From the NCBI GenBank assembly GCA_026713865.1, contig JAPONQ010000075.1, forward strand, positions 1-56,910: DNA of 56,910 nucleotides. Reading direction: 5' to 3'. Shown here in pieces: positions 1-7,922 of this stretch (positions within the stretch are counted from its first letter, which is position 1; each line of letters begins with the position of its first letter). Below the pieces are notes generated by a model. The model was not told the origin of the DNA. It ran no database searches and saw only the letters and a program-made list of their open reading frames with translations. Origin of the DNA: Chloroflexota bacterium. GTDB taxonomy: Bacteria; Chloroflexota; Dehalococcoidia; UBA2979. The position numbers and the translations under genes are program-made.

Positions 1-1
1 G

Positions 2-118
2 AGGCGGGACCTCGTGCGCTACCTGGAGTACTACAACACCGACCGTGCCCACACCGGGCGCTGGACGCGCGGGCGCACCCCCGAAAGCGTGCTCGGCAAG
101 ACCAAGATATGGTCGTGA
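2..118 (+). mobile_element. C-terminal end of an integrase-core transposase (truncated by window edge)
   Basis: An open frame enters from the left edge and stops at TGA 116-118. The 38 residues contain YLEYYNTDRAHTG followed by RTPESVLG, the typical end of an IS3/IS481-type DDE integrase core, where a YNxxRxH block precedes the last short helix. The catalytic residues lie outside the window, so activity and exact family cannot be judged. The terminal inverted repeat was not recognised. Confidence 0.75.
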
Positions 119-173
119 GACACAACAGGATCTGTCGCCAGGTCCCGGTGATAGAACAGGCTAGCGTGCGGCC

Positions 174-686
174 ATGCGGCGGATCATCGACCATCTCGTC
201 CGGTTCGAGGCGATCGTGGCCTTGATCACGACGACAGGACTCGCCTCGACGGTTGCGGGCTTCGTGCTCGGTATCCCGTTCGCTCCATGGATGTGGCTTC
301 CAGTTCTCTGGATCGTCGTGCTCGCGTTGCTCTTCGCCGCCTACTGGCGTCGCCCCGCTCGCCCCCACACTGAAGTGCTCCCCACTCCGATCCTCACGTT
401 CGGCCTGACCCTCGACCCGTACGGCGCGCCGGAAGTCGCGCAACGAGACGCCTTCACCGTGGATGAGTGGCGCGACCTACAGTTCCCGAGCGACGGCGGC
501 CCGCACTACTGCGCGGTCGAGCTCCCCGACGGCTACGAGCTGGCCGCGTGGATGGTGTTCGAGACGCCCCACAAGTTCTGGCGAGGCACCGAGGACGATC
601 GCCGGCGCTGGTACTCCAAGGGGTTCCCGGCCCGTGGACGCAACCCGACCGCACCCTGTCGGCTGATGGTGCGAAAGGCCGGTTGA
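174..686 (+). CDS. Hypothetical membrane protein, 170 aa
   Basis: I do not recognise the family. The N-terminal 60 residues contain two hydrophobic stretches (about residues 13-33 and 38-58) with a short turn, followed by an Arg-rich boundary and a soluble C-terminal domain of about 110 residues containing a GGPHYCAVELPDGYEL segment. This suggests a small membrane-anchored protein with a cytoplasmic domain. It follows a transposase remnant and precedes a decayed reading frame, so it belongs to the accessory region. ATG start; no strong ribosome-binding site is visible. Confidence 0.5.
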   Translation: MRRIIDHLVRFEAIVALITTTGLASTVAGFVLGIPFAPWMWLPVLWIVVLALLFAAYWRRPARPHTEVLPTPILTFGLTLDPYGAPEVAQRDAFTVDEWRDLQFPSDGGPHYCAVELPDGYELAAWMVFETPHKFWRGTEDDRRRWYSKGFPARGRNPTAPCRLMVRKAG

Positions 687-933
687 CGATCATCCAGTTG
701 TCATCGACAACCCTCCAGACATCCCGCGCGCCGGGTGGAACGTCGCGCCCGACTACCTGTGGGCCTCCGCGCCCGACCCGCATGCCTTCACCGACTCGCT
801 GCGCGGCAGTCACTCGCTGTCGGTCGAGCTGTCGCTCAGACAGAACACGTGGCCCGAGTACCCGCCGCGCGGCGGGGCGATGCCGCTCTCAGGTATCGAC
901 GACGTGCTCGCGCGTCTGAGCTGCCTGCCGTGA
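682..933 (+). pseudogene. Possible coding remnant without a start codon
   Basis: A frame shifted +1 relative to the end of the preceding gene stays open to TGA 931-933. It encodes a plausible protein-like sequence (for example DYLWASAPDPHAFTDSLRG), but no ATG, GTG or TTG is in frame after the upstream stop. It may be the frameshifted tail of the 174-686 gene or a decayed separate gene. Similarity to a family is not recognised. Confidence 0.3.
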
Positions 934-960
934 TGTAGTAGACTGCGCGCCACACAAGCA

Positions 961-989
961 GAACGCCGCGACTGTGAATCGCGGCGTTC
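961..989. terminator. Perfect 11-bp hairpin, terminator-like
   Basis: GAACGCCGCGA and its exact reverse complement flank a 7-base loop. No T-run of more than two bases follows on either strand, so intrinsic termination is uncertain. It lies just after the coding remnant at 682-933 and before the small genes at 1094 and 1241. Confidence 0.45.
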
Positions 990-1093
990 TCATGGTCCGG
1001 CCAATGCCTTGCGGACCACGTCAGAGCGGCAGTCTACCAGACGACCCCCGCTGACCGCAGAGGCGTTGCCCGGGCCGGGAAGGCCCGGAGCCG

Positions 1094-1225
1094 ATGCGCC
1101 GCTGCAGCGAACATACCTGCTGCCTGACGTTCGATCTCACCGTCGACGGCGGCCGGATCGTCGGCCAGCTCCACCGGAGCGTGCTGCCGGACGTGTGGAA
1201 CACGGCCGCGATGCTCGGGTACTGA
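1094..1225 (+). CDS. Small hypothetical ORF, 43 aa
   Basis: ATG 1094 to TGA 1223-1225. It encodes a short Cys-containing peptide (MRRCSEHTCCLTFDLTVDGG at the start) and ends 15 bases before the next small gene, which suggests a two-gene unit. No family is recognised. The call rests on proximity and on sensible amino-acid composition only. Confidence 0.35.
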   Translation: MRRCSEHTCCLTFDLTVDGGRIVGQLHRSVLPDVWNTAAMLGY

Positions 1226-1240
1226 GAGAAAGGAGACGCC

Positions 1241-1462
1241 ATGCCGACACCAGAGGAACAGAGCGCTGGCTACGACATCTTCGTGGAGGCTCTGGCCAAG
1301 GTGCTCCTGAAGTATGCCGACGGCCCGAAGGCGCGGCAGTTCGTCAACGATATGGACGAGCAGATCGGGAAACCCGGCGGCTCAGACTACGAATACTTCC
1401 CAACAGCGGTGGCCCAAGCACTCCTCCTGCAGCTCAAGGTGGCGGTTTTGGCTGAGGAGTAA
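1241..1462 (+). CDS. Small hypothetical protein, 73 aa
   Basis: ATG 1241 is preceded by a good ribosome-binding site (AAAGGAG, 1229-1235). The acidic, largely helical sequence includes DIFVEALAKVLLKYADG and AQALLLQLKVAVLAEE. It has no signal peptide or membrane segment. The family is not recognised; this is typical accessory-region cargo. Confidence 0.55.
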   Translation: MPTPEEQSAGYDIFVEALAKVLLKYADGPKARQFVNDMDEQIGKPGGSDYEYFPTAVAQALLLQLKVAVLAEE

Positions 1463-1490
1463 AGGAGCAGATCCGGACGAGATGCCAGGG

Positions 1491-1745
1491 CTAGCGGCAA
1501 GCGCGGGGCGCCTGCGCGCCGATGCGCGCAGCCTCGTAGCAACTGGGATCGCGGCCACAATGTTCGCCGCGGGCACCTTTCACCAAGAGTTGCACACACC
1601 ACCCGTAGCCCGGCTCGAAGGACTTCCCGATCACGGTAACGTCGGGGGTCGGAACCCGGGTCGCTCCCGGGGCAGGCGTTGCGGTGCTCGCGCAGGCGAG
1701 TGCGATTACGAGCACGAACAGCAGCATCGTGAGGCGCGCGGCCAC
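1491..1745 (-). CDS. Small secreted or lipoprotein-like protein, 84 aa
   Basis: The N-terminus MAARLTMLLFVLVIALACAS is a signal peptide ending in a lipobox-like ALAC. An A/T/P-rich linker and a Cys-containing mature part follow (CVQLLVKGARGEHCGRDPSC). The start used is GTG 1745; an internal ATG at residue 7 is equally possible. It begins immediately after the stop of the IS1595 transposase on the same strand, so it may be a passenger gene of that element or a neighbour cut by it. Function unknown. Confidence 0.5.
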   Translation of the reverse strand: MAARLTMLLFVLVIALACASTATPAPGATRVPTPDVTVIGKSFEPGYGWCVQLLVKGARGEHCGRDPSCYEAARIGAQAPRACR

Positions 1746-2636
1746 CTACGCCACCAGATCGCGGTAGGTGAGCCGGTCGGTCCGCACGATGCGCGTGAGC
1801 GCGTCGCGGAAGATGTGCTCGTTGTTGCGGTTGTTGAAGCGCCACTCCAGCTCGGAGAGGTAGCGGTCGATGTGCTTCGAGCTGACCTTGTGGAAGCTCC
1901 CGACGATCGAGCGCTTGAACAGCGACCACACGCCCTCGATGGAGTTCGTGTGCACGTCGCCCACGACCCACTCCTCGGCACCGTGGTTGACCGTCTCGTG
2001 CCGCGTCTCGTCGTCCTCGATGCCGATGTAGGACGCCAGCTCGTCGGTGTAGATGGCGTCGGCCTCGTCGCGCACGGTGCGCTTGATGAAGCCGTGCAGC
2101 GTCGTGCGCCGCACGTCGGGGATCCGCTCCAGGCGCACGTTGCCGGAGCGCTGGATGGCCCCGGCGACGATGGTCTTGTTGCCCCGGTAGCCGCGGCCCT
2201 TGCCGGTGGTCTTGCCGCCGACGTAGGTCTCGTCGACCTCGATGACGCCGAACAGCGTCGGGCCTTCGAGGGGGTCGTTGGCCATCGCCTCGCGGATGCG
2301 GTGCGACAGGTGCCAGGCGGTGCGCCGCGCGATGCCGAGCGTGCGGTGGAGCTGGAGGGACGAGACGCGCTTCTTGCTCTCGCACATGAGGTAGATGGCG
2401 ACGAACCACTTGCGGAGAGGCAGGTGGGAGTCGTGCATAATGGTCCCCGCCGTGACCGAGAACTGGTAGCGGCAGTCGATGCAGTCGTAGACGGGGCGGG
2501 TCTTGACGGCGCTCACGGTGAGGGAGCCGCAGCGGGGACAGGCGATGCCGTCCGGCCAGCGCAGGTTCTCAAGGAGCGCGCGGCAGGCGTCGTCGCTGCC
2601 GTAGCGGTCCACGAGTTCGAGGAGGTTCATGGTCAT
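1746..2636 (-). mobile_element. IS1595-family (ISXO2-like) transposase, 296 aa
   Basis: The protein starts with a zinc-ribbon-like segment (CPRCGS, then DCIDCRYQFSV), followed by an HTH-like LQLHRTLGIARRTAWHL stretch and an ISXO2-type DDE-like core: EVDETYVGGK (about residue 140), YTDELASYIG, and NSIEGVWSLFKRS. Aspartates, Asn and Lys at these positions match the DDNK signature of the IS1595 family. The length is normal and the frame intact, so the element may be functional. Terminal inverted repeats were not resolved by eye. Confidence 0.85.
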
Positions 2637-2775
2637 GGCTCAGCCCCGCAAGCTACCGAAGAAGGTGGACGAGGAGACGACCGACCACGAGCTCATCGAG
2701 ATGCTGTTCGGCAAGCGTGCCGCAGCAGAACTGGAGCGGATGGCCGGTGTGCGTGCTCCCATAAAGCCATCCTAG
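2635..2775 (+). CDS. Small ORF divergent from the IS1595 transposase, 46 aa
   Basis: ATG 2635-2637 overlaps the transposase start on the opposite strand. AGGAGG lies about 8 bases upstream on the plus strand. The product is charged and helical (MAQPRKLPKKVDEETTDHEL at the start). No family is recognised. Two divergent start codons sharing bases is unusual; it could be a passenger or regulatory gene, or simply the remaining end of an interrupted gene. Confidence 0.35.
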   Translation: MAQPRKLPKKVDEETTDHELIEMLFGKRAAAELERMAGVRAPIKPS

Positions 2776-2824
2776 AAGCAACCTGACTCTGTGTCAAGTG
2801 TGCAATCACGGATCGAGGCTGGAG

Positions 2825-3076
2825 TTATGGGGAACTAATGAAACTGCTGAGTATTTGCAAGCCGAAACCAGTTACGAGCAGGACCAACGCCACCCAAGAC
2901 AGGAACGCGAAGCGCTTTCCCTTCTCACGAGCCCTTGAATCGATTCCCCACGTGAGGTGGCTAGCACCCGTCCTGCTAACACCCTCTGGAGGTAGACCGC
3001 AAAAGAAGAGCAATATCACCCCAATTATGTCAAGGGATAGTCCGACAGAATTAACGATGACCGGGATTGAGAACAT
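2825..3076 (-). CDS. Small two-helix membrane protein, 83 aa
   Basis: ATG 3076. Two strongly hydrophobic helices (about residues 4-27 and 57-80) flank a charged loop containing RAREKGKR. Base composition is clearly more AT-rich than in the core genes to the right, which supports recent acquisition. No family is recognised. Confidence 0.5.
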   Translation of the reverse strand: MFSIPVIVNSVGLSLDIIGVILLFFCGLPPEGVSRTGASHLTWGIDSRAREKGKRFAFLSWVALVLLVTGFGLQILSSFISSP

Positions 3077-3319
3077 CCCTGAGGCCTCCCGCGCGAGCTT
3101 ATCCCCTTCGGGCTTCCTGCATTAGGGTTGGGGGTCACCGGCGCGGTCCCCGCCACGGCGGACGGGACGATGTGGGACGACGAATGGCGCGCCGGCGCCG
3201 ATGAGCGTCGCGAGCAGGATCCGACACTTGCTGCGCTTGCGCAGGCAGCGTCGGCGGTAGCCAGCATACGAGTGCCCCGGCGACGGCGTCTCCATCATCT
3301 CGACGCCGTCTCGTAGTCG
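3077..3319. other. Gap with no convincing gene
   Basis: A plus-strand TTG-started frame (from 3128) contains a protein-like stretch DDEWRAGADERREQDP, but it lacks a ribosome-binding site and runs into the direct repeat. I treat it as a possible coding remnant, not a gene. Confidence 0.3.
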
Positions 3320-3450
3320 TCATGGTCCCTTTCGTGGTCCCTTTCGCCGGTGCGCAGACCTGCGCGTCCGTGCGTATGCGTACGTTCTCGCCGCCGGAAT
3401 CAAACCTGTGTGCGCGGTGGTGCGCGTCCGTGCGCGTGGCAAGCCAATCT
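3320..3450. repeat. Left copy of 131-bp direct repeat
   Basis: It matches 11185-11315 over the full 131 bases without gaps, with three substitutions by eye. Inside are a tandem 12-mer TGGTCCCTTTCG (3323-3334 and 3335-3346) and a 14-mer TGCGCGTCCGTGCG at 3361-3374 and again at 3421-3434. Tandem short repeats of this kind resemble arm-type binding sites next to integrase attachment sites. No integrase gene remains between the two copies. Confidence 0.85.
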
Positions 3451-3659
3451 ATGCGATCGAGGCGATCGAGGAGGAGGTCGATCCGGGGAAGTGGGTGCTC
3501 GTGGCCGAGTTCGACGGCTACACGCTGCCATCCTGGGACGGCCTGCCGGAACGCGCGCGTATGGCGCTGGTCGCGCTCAACGACGGCAAGCAGCTCCGAC
3601 GGCGGGAGCGACACGGAGAAGACCGGGTACGCGAGCCTAGGGGTGCTGCAACGTGTTGA
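3408..3659 (+). CDS. Short hypothetical ORF running out of the left repeat, 83 aa
   Basis: The frame is open through the repeat and beyond. The part after the repeat looks protein-like (VLVAEFDGYTLPSWDG, then ARMALVALNDGKQL). The GTG start lies inside the repeat and the frame extends further upstream, so this may be the tail of a gene broken by recombination at the repeat. No family is recognised. Confidence 0.25.
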   Translation: MCAVVRVRARGKPIYAIEAIEEEVDPGKWVLVAEFDGYTLPSWDGLPERARMALVALNDGKQLRRRERHGEDRVREPRGAATC

Positions 3660-3838
3660 TAAGCGAGGTCCCGGTACCGGCTATCACGCCGACGCGGGGC
3701 GCGCCTCGCACCCAAACGACAATCCCGCCGAGCTGCCGCCTACAACCCGACCGGCGAGTCGGATTGTGGCCTTCCCACCTCCATGCTGGCGAGACTGCTT
3801 CCGCCGAGTTGATTAAGAAACGCCGTCGTACCGCACGC

Positions 3839-4822
3839 TTACAACTCGACGCGGTATTGCCACGTACGCAGCAGGCCCTGAGCTGTGAGTCGTTCGTATC
3901 GCGAAGCAAACGGGTAGATGATGCTGGCTGCCTTCCCCCCGAGCTCACGCAAGTAATACAAGGCGAATCCAAGCACGTGTGGCTTCGGCCCTAGTGGGCA
4001 TAGGTAGATATTCTGTGTGGGCCGACCCTGCGCCGCGGCCTCTCGTGCTTCACCCAACACGACATCATGCAGCACTTGAGCCACTGCGAAAGGATGGTTC
4101 GCTGCCGCGTATAGCCGTTGCTCTCGAGGGATATGACCAATAGACTCATGCGCTTCATGAATGCGCAACACACTCTCCTGGTACATGTGTGGCTGTAGTG
4201 ATGGAAGACCCGTAAGGAGATATTTCTTGCTCGACGGCTTAGCCTCGCATGCACGGGCAATCTGTTCATAATCGTACCCAGCTCCTACAATAAGCACTTC
4301 GTTATCGATCCCCGCTCCGCGATGTATGCCCTCATATCCGGGAATCTGCTCGACCCGTTCGACCGGCCCAATGACGAACGCCGTATCCTCGTCCTCCCTG
4401 TAACGCACTGGATCGCTATATAGGACATCAATCTTCTTGACGCCCGAGTCGCGAAGCGCTCGCAGGAGCACGAGCAAGTGCGGCCTCACAAATCCGGTGC
4501 AGTCGACGCAGATACTCTTCCCGACGAGGGTCGTCTGCCGACTTCGGACGAATTCCAACAAGTCCGGCGGGTCAAACGAATCGGACAGCAGAATAGCATT
4601 ACCCGGAAGATCCTCCGTGCGGAATCCGTACTCTGTGTGTACGAGCCACTGCTTGTGATCCGCCCGCACCTGATCGAATGGTTCTCGCACACGCTGCGTC
4701 TCGTCGTACGAAGACCAGAACACGTCCCAAGGTCCCGCTTGACTCAACTCCGAGGGCGCGAATGCTAAGCGCTCAAATGCGTAGTAATCCGCGCGTCGAA
4801 ACACTGCCTGTATCTTACTCAC
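3839..4822 (-). CDS. Unrecognised alpha/beta protein, fourth gene of putative defence operon, 327 aa
   Basis: ATG 4822 overlaps the stop of the ATPase gene by four bases (ATGA), so translation is probably coupled. I cannot name the family. Hydrophobic beta strands followed by small or acidic residues recur: SICVDCTGF (about 103-111), IDVLYSDPV (131-139), VLIVGAGYD (176-184), NIYLCPLGPKPHVLG (271-285) and ASIIYPFASRY (299-309). This pattern suits one or two Rossmann-like domains. The conserved-looking CPLGPKP turn could form a ligand or active site. There is no signal peptide or membrane segment. The operon context suggests a sensor or effector, perhaps of a nucleotide ligand; that is inference. 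Confidence 0.7.
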   Translation of the reverse strand: MSKIQAVFRRADYYAFERLAFAPSELSQAGPWDVFWSSYDETQRVREPFDQVRADHKQWLVHTEYGFRTEDLPGNAILLSDSFDPPDLLEFVRSRQTTLVGKSICVDCTGFVRPHLLVLLRALRDSGVKKIDVLYSDPVRYREDEDTAFVIGPVERVEQIPGYEGIHRGAGIDNEVLIVGAGYDYEQIARACEAKPSSKKYLLTGLPSLQPHMYQESVLRIHEAHESIGHIPREQRLYAAANHPFAVAQVLHDVVLGEAREAAAQGRPTQNIYLCPLGPKPHVLGFALYYLRELGGKAASIIYPFASRYERLTAQGLLRTWQYRVEL

Positions 4823-6882
4823 TCAGCAATCTTCAGGGCTCCCTGGACCGGCCCGCGATCACGCCTTCCCCGTCCAAACGGTGGGTTCATTCTCCTCAAC
4901 CTGACGTCCACCACCTGACTGAAGTCAATCGCATGCTCTGGGTCGAAGATGGCATTGACCTCTATCGCACTAAGGCGGATGGCACCACGGCGTGCAGTTG
5001 GCAAGTCCCAACGCGGACTCAACAGGCGGTTCAACTCGAACTTTGCCTCAGCCAGTCCCGAATTCCGTTCTTTCTGACCACCGTCGACCCTCACCAACAG
5101 CGCCCACTGCTCTGCCAGTTCGATGATCGCCCTTGCTCTCCTCGAGCAACTTGTGAGGTCGGCGCTAAAGCTGGCGAGCGAGCTTTCGACCGGCTTCGTA
5201 GAAAAGCGAAGCATCCGGAACATGTCGCCTAGGCGCCCAATGGCGTCGTGGACGTTATCACCGTCAGTGCCCATCGGCTTGGCATCACGAAAGAACCACT
5301 CTGCTGCTTCGAGCACGCCCAGCCGTTGCGCCTCGAGCGAGATCTTCCCCGACCGAAACGGCCTCTCCCCAGAGAAAGCAGCCCAACGATAGATGTTCTT
5401 GAGCGTTACAAGAAGGTTCCTAGGTAACCCGTGCGACATGGCAATAAACTCGCGCATGCCAGCGTAAACCGGCGATCTACCTAGATCTCGGTAGAGCTGC
5501 GCTTGGAGGTCACTGCCATAGTACTCAAGCACGGTCTTCTGGTAGTCGGCTAGGTTTACGGTACGTCTTCGGCTACCCATGACTCGACCACGCGCTATGT
5601 CCCCTGCCTCCGCTGTAAGATCGCGTCCCCTCCTCCAGGCCCGGTACACAAAGAGTATGTTCACTTTCTCGAGAAGCGGACTTGACTCTACCGCCACAGC
5701 GCCAACAATCTGGTCCACTTCATCGGTCGTGGCAGCCCAATGGCGCCCAAGATCCTGCCGAAGTTGCAATAGGTGGGGACGCTCATCAGGAGCAAAGCGC
5801 TCTGATACCAGCCTCTCTACGTGATCGCGCCCCGCGGTTTCGAAGAACGCGTCGAGTTGACCCTTGAGCCGGGTTACTCGGAATTCATCCATCAAGCCAT
5901 GCTCTGTCAGTCGTCTCGCGACGACCCTGTCACAGAAGTCAGCATATCGTCGCCTGCCACGGCGACTCGTGTACTTTCGGTCCTGCCGGATCTCATCGAA
6001 TTCGGAACCTCGGCGGTTTTCTTCACCAGGTGTCAAGGTAGCGTATGTTCGCAGACCGTACGTGCGTACTCCAACCATAAACGATGTTCCTGGTCGTTTT
6101 TCCCGTATTAGAGAATTCACATACCGCTGCTGCGATTCGGCGAAATTCTCTAGTTCATCGATCAGGTAGAGAAACAGGACATTCTCCAGCGGCTGGTAGT
6201 GTTTCCGTATAGCTTCTGGGACACCAAAGACCAACTCTGCGGGATTCGATGTCAGGGTGAAGTGAATTGGCCGCTCAGGAGTTAGCGCGGCATCGTTTAT
6301 GACTCGATCCATTTCTCGCTGAATCGCGAACAGCTCGTCCTGTATAGCATCCAAAGAATGGCTGACCTTACGTCGGTCATCAAAATCGATATACCCGGCG
6401 ATCTCGGCAGCAATGCTGGCCTCAACGTCGCGCGCTAGAGGATCCGAGGTAGCGATCGTCGAGAACGCGTCGAGAGCAGCTTGCGCCAGCCAGACGTCCA
6501 TGTAGTGCGAGAATACCGCTTCCCAAGTTTCGTCGTTCTGACCGCGACCGCGGAATCGACTAGAGTTGAGTCCGCTGCAGAGGACATAGATTCCAAGAAT
6601 GCCGTCGTCGACAACTTGATCGAGTGGTACCGTGTCGCTACGAATAGCTTGTACGGGTGCTGAGAAGTGGCGCATTAGGTGGGTACGGCCAGTACCCTTG
6701 CCTCCCACTATGATCCGCGGCGTCGGTGACTTCACGTTCAGCCACGTGGCGAACCCGCCATGCTGAGGCCAATCGACCCAATTCGCCTTGATCTCTTTGT
6801 CAGTGAAGTCTACCGCTTTCGTGACGGCAAAGGGGTTCATCCATTCGGCCACATTTTTGGTGTCGAAGCGATCCTTGTTCAC
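4819..6882 (-). CDS. ORC/CDC6-like P-loop ATPase, third gene of putative defence operon, 687 aa
   Basis: I chose GTG 6882: it overlaps the TGA of the preceding gene (GTGA) and has GGGAGG about 7 bases upstream. A longer frame from ATG 6936 exists but overlaps more. Residues 60-70 (GGKGTGRTHLM) form Walker A. LFLYLIDELENF is a hydrophobic strand ending in Asp-Glu, a good Walker B, and FMVGVRTYGLR follows at the sensor-1 position. This arrangement fits an AAA+/STAND-type ATPase of the ORC/CDC6-like kind. The remaining C-terminal 350 residues are helical and not recognised. It probably couples nucleotide hydrolysis to recognition of DNA or assembly of the system. Lower GC than the core genome. 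Confidence 0.8.
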   Translation of the reverse strand: MNKDRFDTKNVAEWMNPFAVTKAVDFTDKEIKANWVDWPQHGGFATWLNVKSPTPRIIVGGKGTGRTHLMRHFSAPVQAIRSDTVPLDQVVDDGILGIYVLCSGLNSSRFRGRGQNDETWEAVFSHYMDVWLAQAALDAFSTIATSDPLARDVEASIAAEIAGYIDFDDRRKVSHSLDAIQDELFAIQREMDRVINDAALTPERPIHFTLTSNPAELVFGVPEAIRKHYQPLENVLFLYLIDELENFAESQQRYVNSLIREKRPGTSFMVGVRTYGLRTYATLTPGEENRRGSEFDEIRQDRKYTSRRGRRRYADFCDRVVARRLTEHGLMDEFRVTRLKGQLDAFFETAGRDHVERLVSERFAPDERPHLLQLRQDLGRHWAATTDEVDQIVGAVAVESSPLLEKVNILFVYRAWRRGRDLTAEAGDIARGRVMGSRRRTVNLADYQKTVLEYYGSDLQAQLYRDLGRSPVYAGMREFIAMSHGLPRNLLVTLKNIYRWAAFSGERPFRSGKISLEAQRLGVLEAAEWFFRDAKPMGTDGDNVHDAIGRLGDMFRMLRFSTKPVESSLASFSADLTSCSRRARAIIELAEQWALLVRVDGGQKERNSGLAEAKFELNRLLSPRWDLPTARRGAIRLSAIEVNAIFDPEHAIDFSQVVDVRLRRMNPPFGRGRRDRGPVQGALKIAE

Positions 6883-7922
6883 AGGGCACCTCCCGCCACC
6901 GATAGCTTCGAGATACGAGGGAAAATGGGAGACCAAGGATGCCCCGGAGAAGCGCCGGCCCAGAAGATCGGAAGCGTATTATCGGGAACATTGTGGCTGA
7001 ATCCAAGAAGAAGTTGGGAGTTCTCGTATCCCAAGGGGTGATCCGGCACCAGTGTGCCACCGTAGTGGCGCGACACTTCCTCCGCCACGGTGGCCTCGAT
7101 GCCAGGCGGAGGGTTCATGAAGAGCTGCGAGTCGGGCCCAAAGGCTCTGTAGGTATCGTCCAACTCCGAGACCGCACTGACACAGTCGAAGCGCCCAGCT
7201 GCGCGCACGCGGGCAAGGCCAGCGGTTGTACCCAGCATCGTGAGATACCAGACCTCGATCACAATCTGGCTGCGTAAAGCCGCCTGACGCACCACTGGAA
7301 GGTACTTCGATGCCACATCCGTTGCCTGCGTGCCCGTGCCGCAAAAGTCGTCGATGAAGATTATTCGCGTCACGCCGGGATCCGCCCACTCGGTGTCCTT
7401 GGCGTTCAGCGCACCGGAGAACAGCTCATGAAAGACCAGAAAATACTCTATTGGCAGACTGTTTGCGAGACGAAAGTCATAGAGAATATGAGTGCTGCTT
7501 TCTGCAGGATTACCGAGACCAATGAAACGAGTGGAAGCTAGTTCGGTTTCGAAAGCCTGATGTATTCTGTCGAAGTCATTTGGGTCGGAGACCGATGTTC
7601 GTGCCTTTATTGTTAGTGGGTGGCGAACAAGGTCTTGGAACATCGAGCGCAGTAAGACACGAATCTCAGGACTTCCGTAGTAGAGGAAACGAGAAAGTAG
7701 GTACAGTGCATGGCGCTGCTCGGCATCTTGCAGAGTGTGGCTTCCGCTAAAGTTCCGCAGCCACTGTTGGACAGATGGCAGATCGGCGCGATACTCCCAG
7801 AGGAGCTCGTTGAGGACCTTTATCTTCTTGAACAGGTCAAGACCGTTACTCGTTGACACGGGTTCCGTCATCTTGCGGTCATCCGAGTTCGGCAGGGCGG
7901 CGGAGCCAGGCGATGTACTCAT
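6879..7922 (-). CDS. Phosphoribosyltransferase-fold protein, second gene of putative defence operon, 347 aa
   Basis: The key motif is IIFIDDFCGTGTQ at about residues 187-199: a hydrophobic strand, two acidic residues and a GTGTQ loop, matching the PRPP-binding loop of phosphoribosyltransferases (DD-x-x-x-TG type). The N-terminal 150 residues are helical and unrecognised. The family probably transfers or removes a ribose-phosphate group, but the substrate cannot be inferred. I recall PRTase-fold proteins paired with ORC/CDC6-like ATPases from surveys of prokaryotic conflict systems; not checked here. ATG 7922 overlaps the methyltransferase end by 44 bases; an internal ATG at 7871 would leave a 7-base gap instead. 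The next gene overlaps by GTGA. Confidence 0.75.
   Translation of the reverse strand: MSTSPGSAALPNSDDRKMTEPVSTSNGLDLFKKIKVLNELLWEYRADLPSVQQWLRNFSGSHTLQDAEQRHALYLLSRFLYYGSPEIRVLLRSMFQDLVRHPLTIKARTSVSDPNDFDRIHQAFETELASTRFIGLGNPAESSTHILYDFRLANSLPIEYFLVFHELFSGALNAKDTEWADPGVTRIIFIDDFCGTGTQATDVASKYLPVVRQAALRSQIVIEVWYLTMLGTTAGLARVRAAGRFDCVSAVSELDDTYRAFGPDSQLFMNPPPGIEATVAEEVSRHYGGTLVPDHPLGYENSQLLLGFSHNVPDNTLPIFWAGASPGHPWSPIFPRISKLSVAGGAL

Noticed and set aside
1314-2786. Long plus-strand ORF (490 codons) over the IS1595 region
   Set aside because: It is antisense to a clear transposase, has repetitive Ala/Val/Asp-rich composition and no ribosome-binding site; a high-GC shadow frame.
1-3300. Copy of the tRNA-Ser 3' end as attL in the left part of the island
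   Set aside because: I looked for the GGATTCGAACCC-type sequence left of the defence operon and did not find one; the matching end may lie outside the window.
3135-3614. Minus-strand ORF across the left direct repeat
   Set aside because: Low-complexity His/Arg-rich composition and no start signal. The repeated KGTTKGTM just translates the tandem 12-mers.
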